Assembly: GCA_937931775.1 (NCBI GenBank)
Contig: CALHAQ010000061.1
Location: 1 to 16,955 of the forward strand
Origin: an uncultured Candidatus Altimarinota bacterium
GTDB taxonomy: Bacteria; Patescibacteriota; Gracilibacteria; BD1-5; UBA6164
Direction of reading: 5' to 3'
Length of the DNA stretch: 16,955 nt
Shown: positions 1 to 8,852 of the stretch, piece after piece
Position numbering within the stretch: position 1 is the first letter of the stretch
How the letters are laid out: each line of letters opens with the position of its first letter
The notes under the pieces: model-generated
What the model was told of the DNA's origin: nothing
What the model saw: only the letters and a program-made list of their open reading frames with translations
Databases searched by the model: none
Translations under genes and position numbers: made by a program

Positions 1-2
1 AT

Positions 3-227
3 GGCTACAGAGTATTTAGAAAATCAGCTCTTTCGAAAATACACCTCACAGCAGATTCTATGGCATACGCGTCAGAACTCATAGAGCAGATAATGAAGCA
101 GGCTATTCCCCACGCAGAGATACCAGTGAATATTATTTACACTGATTATAGCCTCTCAAAATGACAAAGGTCTAGTAACGCTATCTTCATTGCCTTCCAC
201 ACTATCTGGACAAAGTTTTTTAGGTAG
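3..227 (+). CDS. Family 2 glycosyltransferase, C-terminal fragment
   Basis: This is the last 74 codons of a gene that begins before the window, read in frame 3 and ending with TAG at 225-227. The peptide begins GYRVFRKSALSKI and includes EIPVNIIYTDYSLSKGQ, which matches the end of the catalytic region of polyprenyl-phosphate-type family 2 glycosyltransferases, where a Y(S/T)DYSLxKGQ segment is typical. The glycine in SKGQ is encoded by TGA at 162-164, an early sign of UGA = Gly. The catalytic DxD and nucleotide-binding regions lie outside the window, so substrate and acceptor cannot be named. No C-terminal membrane helices follow. The next gene starts 80 bases downstream on the same strand. 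The ATG at position 1 opens only a 27-codon frame and is not the gene. Confidence 0.75.
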
Positions 228-307
228 ATATTAAATTCATATTAAATATTTCAGCTATTTTAAGCCAAAATTATTGATTTTACAAATAAAATAAATAGTT
301 TTAAAAG

Positions 308-2560
308 ATGTTTATACTTTTGAAACTATTTTTTATTGTCTGTATTTTTTTCCTGACTCCTCGAGTTTATGGTTTTTTTGAAATTGCTGAAGTATTTCCG
401 AATACTCTAGATGATAAGAATTTAGAGTATGTTACTTTGAAAAATATTTCTGAGAGTGAAAAATCTCTTTCCGGATATACCCTTGCTGACAAGAGTAAGA
501 GTTATACTTTCATTGAAGATTTACTAGTACAACCATGAGAGAGATATATAGCCTATAGGACGCAAACAAAAATTATACTCAATAATACAAATGAGCAGCT
601 TACTCTCTTAAATCCAGAGTGAGAACTAATAGATGAAGTAGAATATGAAACATCTATAAAAGGGGAATTTCTAACTTTTGAGGACCTCATGGATGACAGT
701 CAAGACGTGAGTATTATTTCAGAAGAGAGTTATATTTCGTGAGAAATATTCATCAGTGATGAAGTAGATGTTTGAGAAAATATTTCAGAAGAAAAGATTG
801 ATATGGTATGAAGTACTTCGGAAGAAGAGAGAGAAGTATTACTAGCTCCAGATGTAATATTTTCACTGCAAAGACCAAGCTACATCACTCAGTCCTGATC
901 AACAAATATATATGTATGTGATAGTGAAAAAGATGAGTGTAAGGTAAATTTTGATCTCAGAGAGAGCTTTACAGAGGAGTTTCCTAAGAGAGACTATAAA
1001 TGCTATAATGATTTTTGAATTTGAGAAAATACTGGACAAGAAAGAAGATGTAATCCAAATACTGTTGTATTTCCAAAATGAATATTTGAAGTCAGTTTTA
1101 AAATTGCCCACGAAGACGATGTATCTATATTTTCTCAGAAGAATATCACAGTTCACAATATTCCTCTTCCTGCTACTATTTCATCACAAAGTATTTGAAC
1201 CAGTAATTCTATTCATGAAGTTTCTGTAAATGATGAAATAGAAGACAAGAAAATAGCAAAAATTTATATTAGAAAACCAAGAATTATAGTTCAAAGTGGT
1301 CTCGTGGGAGCAGGAAGATATTTCTCCTGTGAAAAAATAGAATGCTCCATTAATTTAGACTATAAGAAACAACATAAAGATGAAGTGTGTAGATGGGACT
1401 TTGCAGATGCTGCATTAGGAAGTCCCACAACATATAGAAGATGTAATCCATGATATGTTACACTTCCTGAGTGAATACATGAGCTTTCTCTGCGAGTATA
1501 CGAAAAAGATAATGAAGTGAATCAAAGGACTCTCAAATTTTACATATATAATAGGAAAGACAAATTGCAGCCTGCTTCTCCTACAAAGGAGAAGGAATTC
1601 AGGGATGAGGGTGATGAGAATCTAGAGGAAAATCGAAAGGAAGAAATTGGAATTGTATCTCTAAGTATGAACGTACAATGAAAAATAAGTAAAGAAAAAA
1701 CTCTAGAATGAAATACTCTTATATGCAGAGATGTAGAAAAATGCTATGTAAATTTTCAGTGAGTTATAGAGTGATGAGATGGTGTGAGAGAATATACTTG
1801 GAAACTTAACGGAGAAGTATTTTCTGAGAAGCTCAATCCAGCTGGTATTTGGGTGAAATGAGAATGAGATCATGAAATTATTTTCCAGGTATGAGAAATA
1901 CAGCAAGTCTTCAAAGTACAAATAATAGAAAAAGATATAGATCTCCTCTCTTCCAAATGAGAAGAGAGTCAGAGTTGACAGAGTGAAAATGATAATATCA
2001 ATAAAATAGATTTTACTCAAAATTTTCTCCCTCTTAAGTATGATGGACTTCGAATATCATGAAAAGCTCCTGAGTGATCTACAATAGAAGTATCATACGG
2101 ATCATGAAATCTGCTCAAATGATCAGTAGACTCAAAAGGGAAGTATAGAATAGTTTCAAAAGATTTTACCCCCTGAGAATATACTTTCCAGACAAAAATT
2201 ATTCTAGAGTCCTGAGAAGAAGTATTTATTCAAGATTCTTGAATTACTGAAATTTTTTCAGAAGACCGAGCTTTTTGGTTTCAAACAAAAAAGAAATCTT
2301 CGAGAAGAACAACTGGATCAAAAACAACTACATGAAAAACACCAACACTTATAGTAAAATCTCCCAGTGTTTTATCAAAAACAGAAATACAAGATATCTC
2401 CCTAGGTATGAAAATATTCTTAGTGATAGTGGTATGCTTTGCTGGAATGTTTGGAGCACTTCATCTTGCTCTACAGCATATTCAAGTATACACACCAGGT
2501 GTTCTATGAATATACACTCTAAGATATTGAGTAAAACAAAAAGTTTGTCTGATATTATAA
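308..2560 (+). CDS. Exported lamin-tail/PKD-like repeat protein with C-terminal membrane anchor
   Basis: A 750-residue protein, continuous only if TGA is glycine. About 32 in-frame TGA codons against about 21 GGN codons by hand count make it the richest UGA user here. Residues 1-22 are a hydrophobic signal peptide or anchor ending near VYG. Residues 23 to about 118 resemble a lamin-tail domain (EIAEVFPN, LEYVTLKN, LSGYTLAD, GELIDEVEY). An acidic Glu/Ser-rich linker follows. Three modules spaced about 130 residues apart start near residues 204, 341 and 473. Each opens with a Cys pair five or six residues apart, and the first two also share a later Cys-Asn-Pro. The second contains a PKD-like WDFADA and PEGIHELSLRV. 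An Ig-like module lies around 579-650 (GKAPEGSTIEVSYG). Residues 701-722 form a membrane helix near the C-terminus. I infer a cell-surface protein, perhaps adhesive; its partner is unknown. No nearby gene shows a linked function. Confidence 0.8.
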
Positions 2561-2658
2561 AGAGAAATTTTTCAATTCCAGCGTATTTGCGCATTTACTT
2601 TTCTCTCCACCTGACTATACTAAAGCTCAAATTTAACAGCTAAAATGAAAAGAGAGAA

Positions 2659-4542
2659 ATGGATTTAAATAAAATCAGGAATTTTTGTATTATTGCGCAT
2701 ATCGATCATGGAAAATCTACTCTCGCAGATAGACTGCTCGAGATAACGGGGACTATCAGTAAACGTGATATGAAACATGGGCAGATGCTCGATACGATGG
2801 AGCTCGAACAAGAGCGAGGAATCACTATCAAACTCCAACCAGTACGAATGAACTGGAAATGACATGAATATAATATCATCGATACTCCGGGACATGTGGA
2901 TTTTCAATATGAGGTATCTCGATCTCTGGCATCAGTAGAGTGATGTCTTCTTGTAGTTGACGCGTCTCAAGGAATAGAAGCTCAAACACTTTCAAATGTA
3001 TATCTTGCGATAGAAAATGATCTTGAGATCATTCCAGTACTCAATAAAATAGATCTCCCAGCTGCTGATCCTGAGAGAGTCAGTGAAGAAATAATAAACC
3101 TACTTGGTTGCGACAAGGCAGATATTATTCCAGTATCTGCAAAGACAGGAGAAAATGTTGAATCGATACTTGATGCTGTTATGGAGAGGATTCCAGAACC
3201 TATAGTATATGAGGGAAATGATGATGTGGAGAAACAAGAGCTCAAAGCTCTCGTATTTGATAGCCAATACGATTCATATAGAGGAGTTGTATCCTACGTA
3301 AAAGTATTCTCAGGACAGATTAAAAAGTGAGATACACTTCATTTTCTCAACACAGGAAAAAAGATAGAAGCTCTCGATGTAGGATATTTTGCACCGAGTT
3401 ATACCAGTAGTCCTGTTATAGATAACGGCTCTGTTGGATATGTGGTAACGGGCCTCAAATCTATTCGTGATGCAAAGGTCTGAGATACACTCTGGAAACC
3501 AGAAAATGTTTCAGGGCCAAAAGATAAACCAGAAGATGCGACAGCTATTGAGTGATTCAAAACAGTCACTCCATTTATCTACGCAGGGGTATTCCCGATG
3601 GCTACAGATGAGTATCCAGGTCTCGCAGACGCAATGGAAAAACTGGTACTCAACGACTCAGCGCTTCAAACAGAATCAGAGGCCTCAACAGCACTTGGAC
3701 AATGATTCCGTTGCGGATTCCTCGGTCTACTGCATCTCGATATTGTAAAAGAAAGGCTCTTCAGAGAGTTTAATATGGACGTCATAATGACAGCTCCACA
3801 GGTGACCTATCACGTGCGAATGTATGGAGACAAGATGTCAGAATATTCTCGGCTTCTCCCAGAGCTTATACAGCATGAAGGGAAAACTAAAACGATGATA
3901 AAAGTATCCAATCCAGAGGACCTTCCACCAAGAGAGACCTGCGAAACGATAGCTGAACCAATAGCAAAAATCGAGATCATTACCCCAAAGGACTATGTAG
4001 GAGCGCTCATGACACTGTGCCAAGAGCGAAGAGGGATATTCAAGAATCAGCAGTTCATCGATGTGACCCGCACGATGCTCACCTATGAGCTTCCAATGAG
4101 TGAACTTATCTGAGACTTTTACGATGAGATGAAATCTCTCTCAAGCTGATACGGTTCTCTGAACTATGAATTCATAAAATACAGTGAAGACGATCTTGTA
4201 AAACTTGATATCCTCATAGCAGGAGAGAGAGTCGCAGCACTCTCACTCATGTGTCACCGAGAGCAAGCTAGATTTATCGGAGGAAAGATAGTCAAAAATC
4301 TCAAAGAGGTTGTCCCAAGAGCTCAGTTCTCAATACCTATCCAAGCATCTATCTGAGCCTCAGTCGTTGCCCGAGAAACTCTCTCAGCATACCGTAAAGA
4401 CGTTACAGCTGGACTCTACGGTTGAGATGTATCTCGAAAGAACAAACTCCTCGATAAACAGAAGAAAGGTAAAAAGAAAATGAAACAATTCGGAAAGGTA
4501 AGTCTACCAAGTGAAGCCTTTGTTAATTTATTGAAGAAATAA
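2659..4542 (+). CDS. lepA: Elongation factor 4 (LepA), ribosome-associated GTPase
   Basis: A 627-residue protein aligning along its whole length with LepA/EF4, the GTPase that acts on stalled or misassembled ribosomes (E. coli LepA is about 600 residues). The G motifs are present: AHIDHGKST at residues 13-21, RGIT, DTPGH with the catalytic His at about 79, NKID at 129-132, and SAK. Downstream are the LepA-specific GFRCGFLGLLH, LPPRET and the C-terminal SRKNKLLDKQKKGKKKMK. Ten glycines are TGA codons, and most sit at positions that are Gly in E. coli LepA, such as VEG, VGDTL, GFRCGF, SSGYGSL and GGDVSRK. This is the clearest proof of the recoding. The ATG gives the canonical N-terminus. A possible -10 (TATACT) lies at 2615-2620. 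The next gene starts two bases after the stop. Confidence 0.97.
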
Positions 4543-4544
4543 TT

Positions 4545-5090
4545 ATGAATTTAGATATTTTTACTGTACTTGGAACGTTAATATTTTCATGAGTAATATC
4601 ATGGTTTGTTGCAAAAGGAACCATTAAGATGGAAAAAAATAAAATAAATAGAGACTTTTCACTATTACTTATAGAGAAAAGATTAGAATATTATCCATCT
4701 TTGTGGGAGTTGGTTTCTGATGTTTATTGATTTAAAAAAATTAAGAAACTAGAAAAAGATAAAAAAATAAAAGATATTTTAGATAAAAATCTTTATTGAA
4801 TAAGACCAAAACTCAGGGAGTGGAGAAAGAAATATGGAATATATCTTTCAAAAACTAAGAGAACTTATTCTATGATAACTATTGAGTCCGAAATAGAAGT
4901 TGTAGAAATATCTTCTTTAGCTGCTTTTCAAAAATTAGAAGATGCTTTGTTTTTGGATAAAAAATATAAAAATTATGATAATGATAAGATTTTAAAGATT
5001 GATAAATATCGAAATATACTTATAAATTGTATACAATCAGATATATGAATATTAGAAAATTCTGAGAACAAGTTAAGAAATATTATATAA
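4545..5090 (+). CDS. Small membrane-anchored protein of unknown function
   Basis: A 181-residue protein that I do not recognise. It starts two bases after the lepA stop, so the two are probably cotranscribed and translationally coupled. Residues 4-24 form one hydrophobic helix (TVLGTLIFSGVISWFVAKG), and the rest is lysine-rich and predicted mostly helical and cytosolic. The context FSLLLIEKRLEYYPSLWEL just after the helix resembles small anchored proteins that I have no family name for. Four in-frame TGA codons encode Gly (FSGV, VYGF, LYGI, SDIGI). TAA ends it at 5088-5090. Its base composition is AT-richer than lepA, with many AAA, ATA and TTA codons. Nothing in the sequence links it mechanistically to LepA, and the pairing may be simple adjacency. 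Confidence 0.75.
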
Positions 5091-5104
5091 ATAAAGTTTG
5101 TATG

Positions 5105-5154
5105 GGGTTCACTTCGGTGATTCCCTCCAATAAGGGGTTTTCTTAAGTGAATCC
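5105..5154 (+). other. Structured intergenic RNA with two competing folds
   Basis: Bases 5105-5107/5123-5125 (GGG/CCC) and 5109-5112/5117-5120 (TCAC/GTGA) form a hairpin capped by a UUCG tetraloop at 5113-5116. Alternatively, 5105-5114 pairs with 5145-5154 over ten base pairs with one G-U wobble, enclosing a CCC/GGGG stem (5123-5125 with 5134-5137). The two folds exclude each other, as in attenuators. No long U-run follows. It lies after the 4545-5090 gene and before the broken flavoprotein start. Function is inferred only. Confidence 0.35.
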
Positions 5155-5160
5155 TATATA

Positions 5161-5221
5161 GATTTTATTAAAAAGAAAACATGAAAAAAATAACAGTAAT
5201 ACAACCAAGTCTGAAGTAATA
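5161..5221 (+). repeat. Direct repeat copy A (partner at 6098-6167)
   Basis: An imperfect duplicate of the region around the start codon of the flavoprotein gene at 6119. The 24 bases 5181-5204 are identical to 6119-6142. Upstream the copies are similar with a few changes, and downstream AGTCTGA is shared. Copy A lacks about eight bases that copy B has before a shared AGTAATA, after which similarity stops. The two copies lie 938 bases apart and bracket the minus-strand gene at 5233-5985. Confidence 0.8.
5181..5219 (+). pseudogene. Truncated 5' remnant of an FMN reductase-like gene
   Basis: Twelve codons, MKKITVIQPSLK, then TAA. They match the first residues of the intact flavoprotein at 6119 (MKKITVIQSSLR), but the frame shifts at a small deletion and ends at once. 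The rest of the gene is absent, replaced by the terminator and tail of the minus-strand gene. It is best read as the debris of a duplication or insertion rather than a functional peptide, although a leader peptide cannot be excluded because the preceding RNA can fold. Confidence 0.6.
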
Positions 5222-5250
5222 AAAAATGATACTTATGCATCATTTTTATT
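5221..5250 (-). terminator. Terminator of the 5233-5985 gene
   Basis: A 9-bp stem, 5222-5230 (AAAAATGAT on the plus strand) with 5239-5247 (ATCATTTTT), and an 8-base loop. Read on the minus strand the stem ends in a T-run. It overlaps the last codon and stop of the minus-strand gene. Its symmetric A/T flanks could also stop plus-strand transcripts arriving from lepA. Confidence 0.6.
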
Positions 5251-5985
5251 ATTTTTATTGAGTGTTCGTTTTTGAAGAGGATTCAGGAATCTAGTATCCA
5301 GTCTTATAGGAAGAGTATTGAGTTTTTTGAGTAAGTGAAGAGACATATCGTCAGTTGCTGTAATATTTCCTCATAGGATAGTTATGTTTTTAAAAGCTGC
5401 CTCTACACTTGCTACGCTTCAATCTTTTATGTCATCAATTATATTTTGAAGAGTCATAGTTCCTACATAGTTTTCTTGTCCATTATTTCATTGAAATAGA
5501 ATATGGTTTTCTTTACTGTGATCAAGACTACCATATGTGAAATTTATATCTTCTAAGGTCTGCCTAAAAGCCTCATATGCGAGACCTGTATGATATCTAG
5601 TAGCTATTTGGTCACTCGTTTGTCATCCACTGATTTCATCTTCTGTAATTATGAGTTCATCTAACTCAGTATGATACTCAGCTCTTATAAATCATGTAGG
5701 TTTATTGAAATCTCTATTTCGCGCATATACTTTAGACCCTCATTTTTTATATTGATGAAAGTCGAGAGTTATATCTACAATGCTTCCATTTCTTGTTTTC
5801 CTTACATCTAAATCAAGATCTTTAAAGTCAAATTTTATTGTTTCAGATGATTCTTCAGGTGCAAGTATATCACCTACATCATCCTCAGTATTATCTACAA
5901 GAGCTGATATAATTGGAGAATGTATATCCTGATCTTGCTGATTAGCTCAACTGTTAGCAGCGTTTTGTGATCCAATTCCTGTCAT
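5233..5985 (-). CDS. Orphan soluble acidic protein
   Basis: A 250-residue protein that I do not recognise, beginning MTGIGSQNAANSGANQQ and ending at TAA. There is no signal peptide and no membrane helix. The first 50 residues are Asn/Gln/Asp/Glu-rich and look disordered. The rest looks globular, with mixed helix and strand (KFDFKDLDLDVRKTRNGSIV, RYHTGLAYEAFRQTLEDINF). At least seven glycines are TGA, so it has been read in this code for some time and is not a recent arrival from a standard-code host. It stands alone on the minus strand between plus-strand genes, bracketed by the repeats at 5161 and 6098, with its own promoter candidate (6028-6056) and terminator (5221-5250). That makes it a self-contained unit. 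An AAAGAG motif lies about six bases before the ATG. Confidence 0.75.
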
Positions 5986-6024
5986 GATATCTCTTTAGAG
6001 AGTAAAAATAACTATAATCTATGT

Positions 6025-6040
6025 AATATAGTACTATATT
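6025..6040. promoter_or_regulatory. 16-bp perfect palindrome, candidate operator
   Basis: AATATAGTACTATATT is identical to its reverse complement over all 16 bases. It overlaps the -10 of the candidate minus-strand promoter for the 5233-5985 gene and lies about 80 bases upstream of the flavoprotein start at 6119. A dimeric repressor bound here could control the minus-strand gene, and perhaps both. AT-rich sequence yields palindromes by chance more often, so this is a candidate only. Confidence 0.45.
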
Positions 6041-6056
6041 GTGTAAAATCTTGCAA
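6028..6056 (-). promoter_or_regulatory. Candidate sigma-70-type promoter for the 5233-5985 gene
   Basis: On the minus strand, TTGCAA (6056-6051) is followed by a 17-base spacer and TACTAT (6033-6028). The predicted start near 6021 gives a leader of about 36 bases before the ATG at 5985. The -10 sits inside the 16-bp palindrome. Confidence 0.45.
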
Positions 6057-6097
6057 ATATACACGCTTTTTATAAGCTAGTAATAAGACATAGAAGA

Positions 6098-6167
6098 GAT
6101 ATTTATTAATGAAAAATTATGAAAAAAATAACAGTAATACAATCGAGTCTGAGAGAGGGAAGTAATA
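6098..6167 (+). repeat. Direct repeat copy B (partner at 5161-5221)
   Basis: The intact counterpart of copy A. It spans the end of the intergenic region and the first codons of the flavoprotein gene, and 6119-6142 is identical to 5181-5204. It contains the GAGAGGGA segment missing from copy A. Confidence 0.8.
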
Positions 6168-6631
6168 CAGCAGTGGTTTGTAGAGCATTCGCTGAGAAAT
6201 GTGATGCTCTGGGTTTGCATGTACACTATATAGATTTGAAAGATGTGAAGATGGATCTGTGTGATGCAAGACCTCTGGAGAAATACTCTGAAGATATTCA
6301 GAATGTATATAAGATTATGGATGAGAGTGAAGCTGTAGTATTTGGTATGCCAGTATATCAGTATTCTATGAGCTGAGTCCTCAAAAACTTTATAGATATT
6401 TGTGGGTGAGCTCTTGCAGCAAAACCTATTGGAGCAATCGTGAATGCTGGTGGACCAAACTGCTATATGGCAAGTAGGGACCTGTTTGATTGCCTCTATT
6501 ATGAATACGCATGTACAAACCTAGCTCCAACTCCATATACTTGGTCTATGGATTTCAAGGACTGAGAAATTGTAAATGAGAAAGTTACGAGTAAACTCGA
6601 GGAGTTAGCAGGGAAAATATTAATATTATAA
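6119..6631 (+). CDS. NAD(P)H-dependent FMN reductase-like flavoprotein
   Basis: A 170-residue flavodoxin-fold protein. MKKITVIQSSLREGSNT at the N-terminus is the phosphate-binding loop region (GSxR/SxREGSNT type) that holds FMN. VVFGMPVYQYSMSGVLKNFID is split by one TGA and is the family's conserved (T/M)PxYxxSxSGxLKxxID segment. Two TGA glycines lie in SMSGV and CGGAL, both at expected glycines, and another in FKDGEI. The length is typical of NADPH-dependent FMN reductases and iron-sulfur flavoproteins. No Fe-S cysteine cluster is evident, so a flavin or quinone reductase role is more likely, but the substrate is unknown. It heads a run of four genes with gaps of 6, 2 and 4 bases. No Shine-Dalgarno precedes the ATG. 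The first 12 codons are duplicated at 5181. Confidence 0.85.
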
Positions 6632-6637
6632 GATATT

Positions 6638-7546
6638 ATGAGCTCAGAGATTGTATGATTTTGATCTATTATTCTCACTATTCTCATTTGGGGAACGTGG
6701 CTCATTTTTAGTCGAAACGCTTCGAAGAAACTAGCAAATCCCTTCTTTGAAAATCTGCTTATTACTCTGTGAGCACTGATATGTAATATCCTTATATTTC
6801 TTGGGTACTATTTGTATTCAGGGGAAAGTTTTGATGTGAGTTTACTCTTGTTTCCATTTTTAAGTTGAATACTTTGGGCCTTTGCAGGTCTTTTTGCTTT
6901 TATTTCTATTTCTAAAATAGGAGTAGGAAAAGCTATGAGTATCTGGGCTCCATGCTGAATGATTGTGAGTTTTCTATGGGGAGTGTTATATTATAATGAA
7001 TTTTCTGGAAATACTCTCTTTGCAGCTCTTGCAATAGCAATTATTGTGATAGGAGTTATTTCAGTAATACGCATTAGAAACTCTGGTGACACAAAAAAAC
7101 TTGTGATATCAGGAGCATTTTTTGCATTTCTTTCAAGTCTCATATGGGGAGGAACATACCTCGTACCACTCAAAGAGTTGTCATCTCAAATATCTCCTTT
7201 TATTACTCTATTACCACTTAGTATTGGTATGCTAGTATGAGCTCTGGGAATTTTTATAGTAAAAAATAAGACCCCACTCTCGCAGCTTAAAGATCACCAG
7301 CTCAATCTTCCAATTCTCTTCTCTTGATTTATGTGGTCAGTAGGGAATTTCTTTGCTCTTATTGCCGTTATCTCTATAGGTATAGGAAAAGCATATCCTA
7401 TGGCTGAACTGTGTTGAATCGTAAATGCGCTTTTTGCGATATTTGTACTCAAAGAGATTACAGATAAAAAGAAAATATATTTGTTTCTCTCGGCAACTAT
7501 CGTATCATTTGCAGGAGCAATTTGGCTTTCAATACTAAAAATATAA
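6638..7546 (+). CDS. Drug/metabolite-superfamily transporter, sugar-uptake (GRP)-like
   Basis: A 302-residue integral membrane protein with about ten hydrophobic segments, the layout of the drug/metabolite transporter superfamily. The spacing of the segments, the central charged loop (RIRNSGDTKK) and the ending SIGIGKAYPMAELCGIVNAL through VSFAGAIWLSI resemble the glucose/ribose porter or GlcU-like branch and ureide permeases more than classical EamA. Eight TGA glycines fall mainly within helices. It starts six bases after the flavoprotein stop, without a Shine-Dalgarno, and ends two bases before the next gene, so coupled expression is likely. The transported compound cannot be read from sequence; a sugar or small metabolite imported by this presumably auxotrophic organism is an inference. 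Confidence 0.8.
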
Positions 7547-7548
7547 AT

Positions 7549-8484
7549 ATGCCACATTTTACTGATAATGTCCTGTATAAAACTCGTCAGCATATCTTGA
7601 TATTGATATCAAAGATTTTAAGATGGCTCGTGCCATATATTGCTGGAGTAATAATCAGCTGAATGTTTCTTTTTCCAGACTGGAGTGGCCTATCTCAGAG
7701 TATTTGGATAGTACTGTGAGCAATAGTAATTATCTCATATGAGTATTTCCTCTGGATGAAATCATATCTGCTTATTACGAATGAAAAACTCGTAAAAAAA
7801 GTTCGAAACGGCCTATTTTCAAAATTTCATATGGCTATTCATTATGACAATATTAGAGATGTAGCATTTTCAAAAAATAATATTCTACACTATATATTTA
7901 GAAGTGGAACACTCTTTGCTCGTAGTAGCGCTGCAGCTGTTGGAGACTTTGGAGCTAACTGGACTCCAAGAATCGAAAAAGTTTATAAAATCGTAAACTA
8001 TATCCACCACCTGAGTCCAGAAAAGAGAAAAGATCTTAAACATATCGATACTCTGATAGATTCGATGGTCCCAGGGAAGGATATATGAAATAATACTGGG
8101 GAAGAAACTCCCACTCAGGCAAAAGAGAAAGAGAGACAAATACTTTTAAATATTCAGTGAATAAAAGAGTGCGTTGAAATCACAGATGCAGATAGAAGAT
8201 ATATATTTGAACAGGAAGAAGACAGGAACCATGGAGTATATGAGTGCCTGAGAAGACAAGTAGTCTTTGCAGTGACGCATGACTCTACATTTCGTCAGCC
8301 AGATGAAGCAATAGTGATGAAGGCTGGAGAAAAAGTGGTATTTCCAGTAATAGAGTTTCATGAAATAAAACGCAAAAAAGTATCATCGAGTTCACCAGGG
8401 GTGAACATACATGAATATCTCCTTCCAAAGTTTAAGAATATCTGAGAGTACGATGCGACACTTCTTATTTGATTTGATATATAA
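7549..8484 (+). CDS. Membrane protein with bacterial PH domain
   Basis: A 311-residue protein. Two hydrophobic segments lie at about residues 23-45 and 50-67, separated by a short loop, in the arrangement of YdbT/DUF304-type bacterial PH proteins. The PH-like domain follows from about residue 70 to 150: SYLLITNEKLVKKVRNGLFSK, YDNIRDVAFSKNNILHYIF and SGTLFARSSA are typical of bPH2 domains. The remaining 160 residues (ERQILLNIQGIKECVEI onward) form a second region, probably beta-rich and cytosolic, that I cannot assign. Six TGA glycines occur. The gene is two bases from the transporter upstream and four bases from the small HEPN-like gene downstream. The PH family name is known only for fold, and no ligand or partner is established here. 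Confidence 0.75.
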
Positions 8485-8488
8485 AATA

Positions 8489-8851
8489 ATGATACGAATT
8501 ATAAAGTGGATTTTTGGATGGGAGACTCAAAAAACGATTAATAAAAAGGTATGCAAAGAGATTGTCTGCTTTGTAAAAAAAGCAAAAGAACTCTCGAGCA
8601 AACAGCAGGTAGTCGAATATGATAAGATCTATCATCATACACTTAAGAAACTCTGATATGAAGGAACTTTTTGAGAGATTCTCAAACAAAAACCAAGGGA
8701 AATAAAAGACTTAAATGAGATCTGGGAACTCCATAAATTTCGTAATACTATTGTCCATGAGCTCAGAGATATGGATGAGAGGTTTATTCTCAAACAGTCT
8801 ACTAAATATCGGAAAGTTGTAGAGGTATTTGTGAAAAGAGTGACGAAGTAA
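8489..8851 (+). CDS. Small helical protein with HEPN-like RNxxxH motif
   Basis: A 120-residue, lysine-rich, apparently all-helical cytosolic protein. Residues around 87-96 read LHKFRNTIVHEL, in which R-N-x3-H matches the Rx4-6H signature of HEPN domains, with preceding and following helices as in that fold. HEPN proteins include toxin RNases, nucleotidyltransferase partners and RNA-binding subunits, but the motif also occurs by chance and the domain is short here. It starts four bases after the PH-domain gene and its stop lies one base from that of the convergent minus-strand gene. No nucleotidyltransferase partner is adjacent, arguing against a standard MNT-HEPN pair. Two TGA glycines (LGYEG, FGEI) are present. 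I would call it HEPN-like with low certainty as to activity. Confidence 0.65.
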
Positions 8852-8852
8852 T

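Noticed and set aside
1..84. Short frame from the ATG at position 1
   Set aside because: The glycosyltransferase C-terminus in frame 3 covers the same bases and matches a known family; the ATG frame ends after 27 codons.
2275..2643. 122-codon plus-strand open frame overlapping the end of the surface protein
   Set aside because: It is in a different frame from the 750-residue protein that covers most of it and has low-complexity composition; the real gene ends at 2560.
3467..3748. 93-codon open frame inside lepA
   Set aside because: Out of frame with lepA, which is continuous and conserved over this stretch once TGA is read as Gly.
2659..4542. lepA as a multiply frameshifted or nonsense-broken pseudogene
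   Set aside because: All interruptions are TGA at conserved glycines; there is no frameshift, TAA or TAG.
5161..6167. Insertion sequence bounded by the direct repeats
   Set aside because: The enclosed gene has no transposase motifs, no terminal inverted repeats are visible, and the repeats are far too long and diverged for a fresh target-site duplication.
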